From NCBI GenBank assembly GCA_003519685.1, contig DOWG01000201.1, positions 1-6,910 on the forward strand: a DNA stretch of 6,910 nt, written 5' to 3'. This document shows, piece by piece, positions 6,766 to 6,910 of this stretch. Origin of the DNA: Lachnospiraceae bacterium. GTDB taxonomy: Bacteria; Bacillota; Clostridia; Lachnospirales; Lachnospiraceae. Below the pieces are notes generated by a model, which saw nothing but the letters and a program-made list of their open reading frames with translations, ran no database searches and was not told where the DNA came from. Made by a program: the position numbers and the translations under genes. The first letter of the stretch is position 1, and every line of letters begins with the position of its first letter.

Positions 6766-6867
6766 ATGTTTATCACATTTTAGGTTTTCAATAAGAGTGT
6801 GTGATTATTATCCAACAGAGACACGTTCTCACACACTCTTCTTTTTAAATATTGATGTGATAAGCAT
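6766..6867. repeat. Two-tier inverted repeat with a single centre of symmetry
   Basis: Outer arms 6766-6778 (ATGTTTATCACAT) and 6855-6867 (ATGTGATAAGCAT) pair over 13 positions with one G-T. Inner arms 6793-6804 (AAGAGTGTGTGA) and 6829-6840 (TCACACACTCTT) pair perfectly over 12. Both pairs share the same centre, between 6816 and 6817, and are separated by 14 nt on each side. The inner stem is followed on the plus strand by CTTTTT, so it could also act as a plus-strand terminator. It may be a miniature mobile element or a regulatory structure. No clear target-site duplication is seen at its flanks. Confidence 0.7.
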
Positions 6868-6910
6868 TCTAGTTCTATGTGGGCCTTATAATTAATTAGA
6901 AGCCAACGCT

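Larger units (their letters stand above)
6563..6910. other. Gene-free leader region upstream of the GH120 gene
   Basis: No credible ORF is found on either strand. The region holds the GH120 ribosome binding site, about 90 nt of AT-rich leader without a convincing sigma-A promoter, the intron fragment, a terminator hairpin and the two-tier inverted repeat. Positions 6868-6910 show nothing recognisable. Because the terminator lies upstream, the GH120 gene probably has its own promoter between about 6575 and 6715, but I cannot point to it. Confidence 0.6.

Noticed and set aside
6793..6840. Ends of an internally deleted IS256-like element
   Set aside because: The arms are too short to identify, and no 8-9 bp target duplication is found in the flanking bases; kept only as an inverted repeat.

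Overview
The window is AT-rich, with strong AGGAGG-type ribosome binding sites, and all genes I can support lie on the minus strand. The gene content (cytoplasmic GH120, GH51 and GH39 glycosidases, a Cas3 protein, a group IIC intron fragment) fits a plant-fibre-degrading Firmicute of the class Clostridia, plausibly Lachnospiraceae. That placement is inferred from gene types and base composition, not from a marker gene.

Layout in the direction of transcription (right to left): positions 6563-6910 hold no gene. They contain a large two-tier inverted repeat (6766-6867), a terminator hairpin (6717-6755) and, directly after it, the first ~52 nt of a group IIC intron that is cut off. Next come a GH120 beta-xylosidase-type beta-helix protein (4601-6562), a gap with what looks like an internally deleted gene (4424-4583), a GH51 alpha-L-arabinofuranosidase (2895-4394), a second gap with the C-terminal scrap of a lost gene (2749-2892), and a GH39 beta-xylosidase (1197-2708). 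A strong Rho-independent terminator (1097-1140) closes the cluster. A 573-bp gene-free stretch (624-1196) follows, with two ~80-nt structured repeats (807-969) and a possible promoter. The 5' part of a cas3 gene (1-623) runs off the left edge.

Functionally, the three glycosidases form a set for finishing arabinoxylan breakdown inside the cell. GH51 removes arabinose side groups, and GH39 and GH120 release xylose from the ends of xylo-oligosaccharides. None has a visible signal peptide, so the oligosaccharides must be imported by a transporter that is not in this window. The two gene remnants between the intact genes suggest the cluster once held at least two more genes, one possibly an esterase. 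The cas3 gene is a separate transcription unit, insulated by the terminator.
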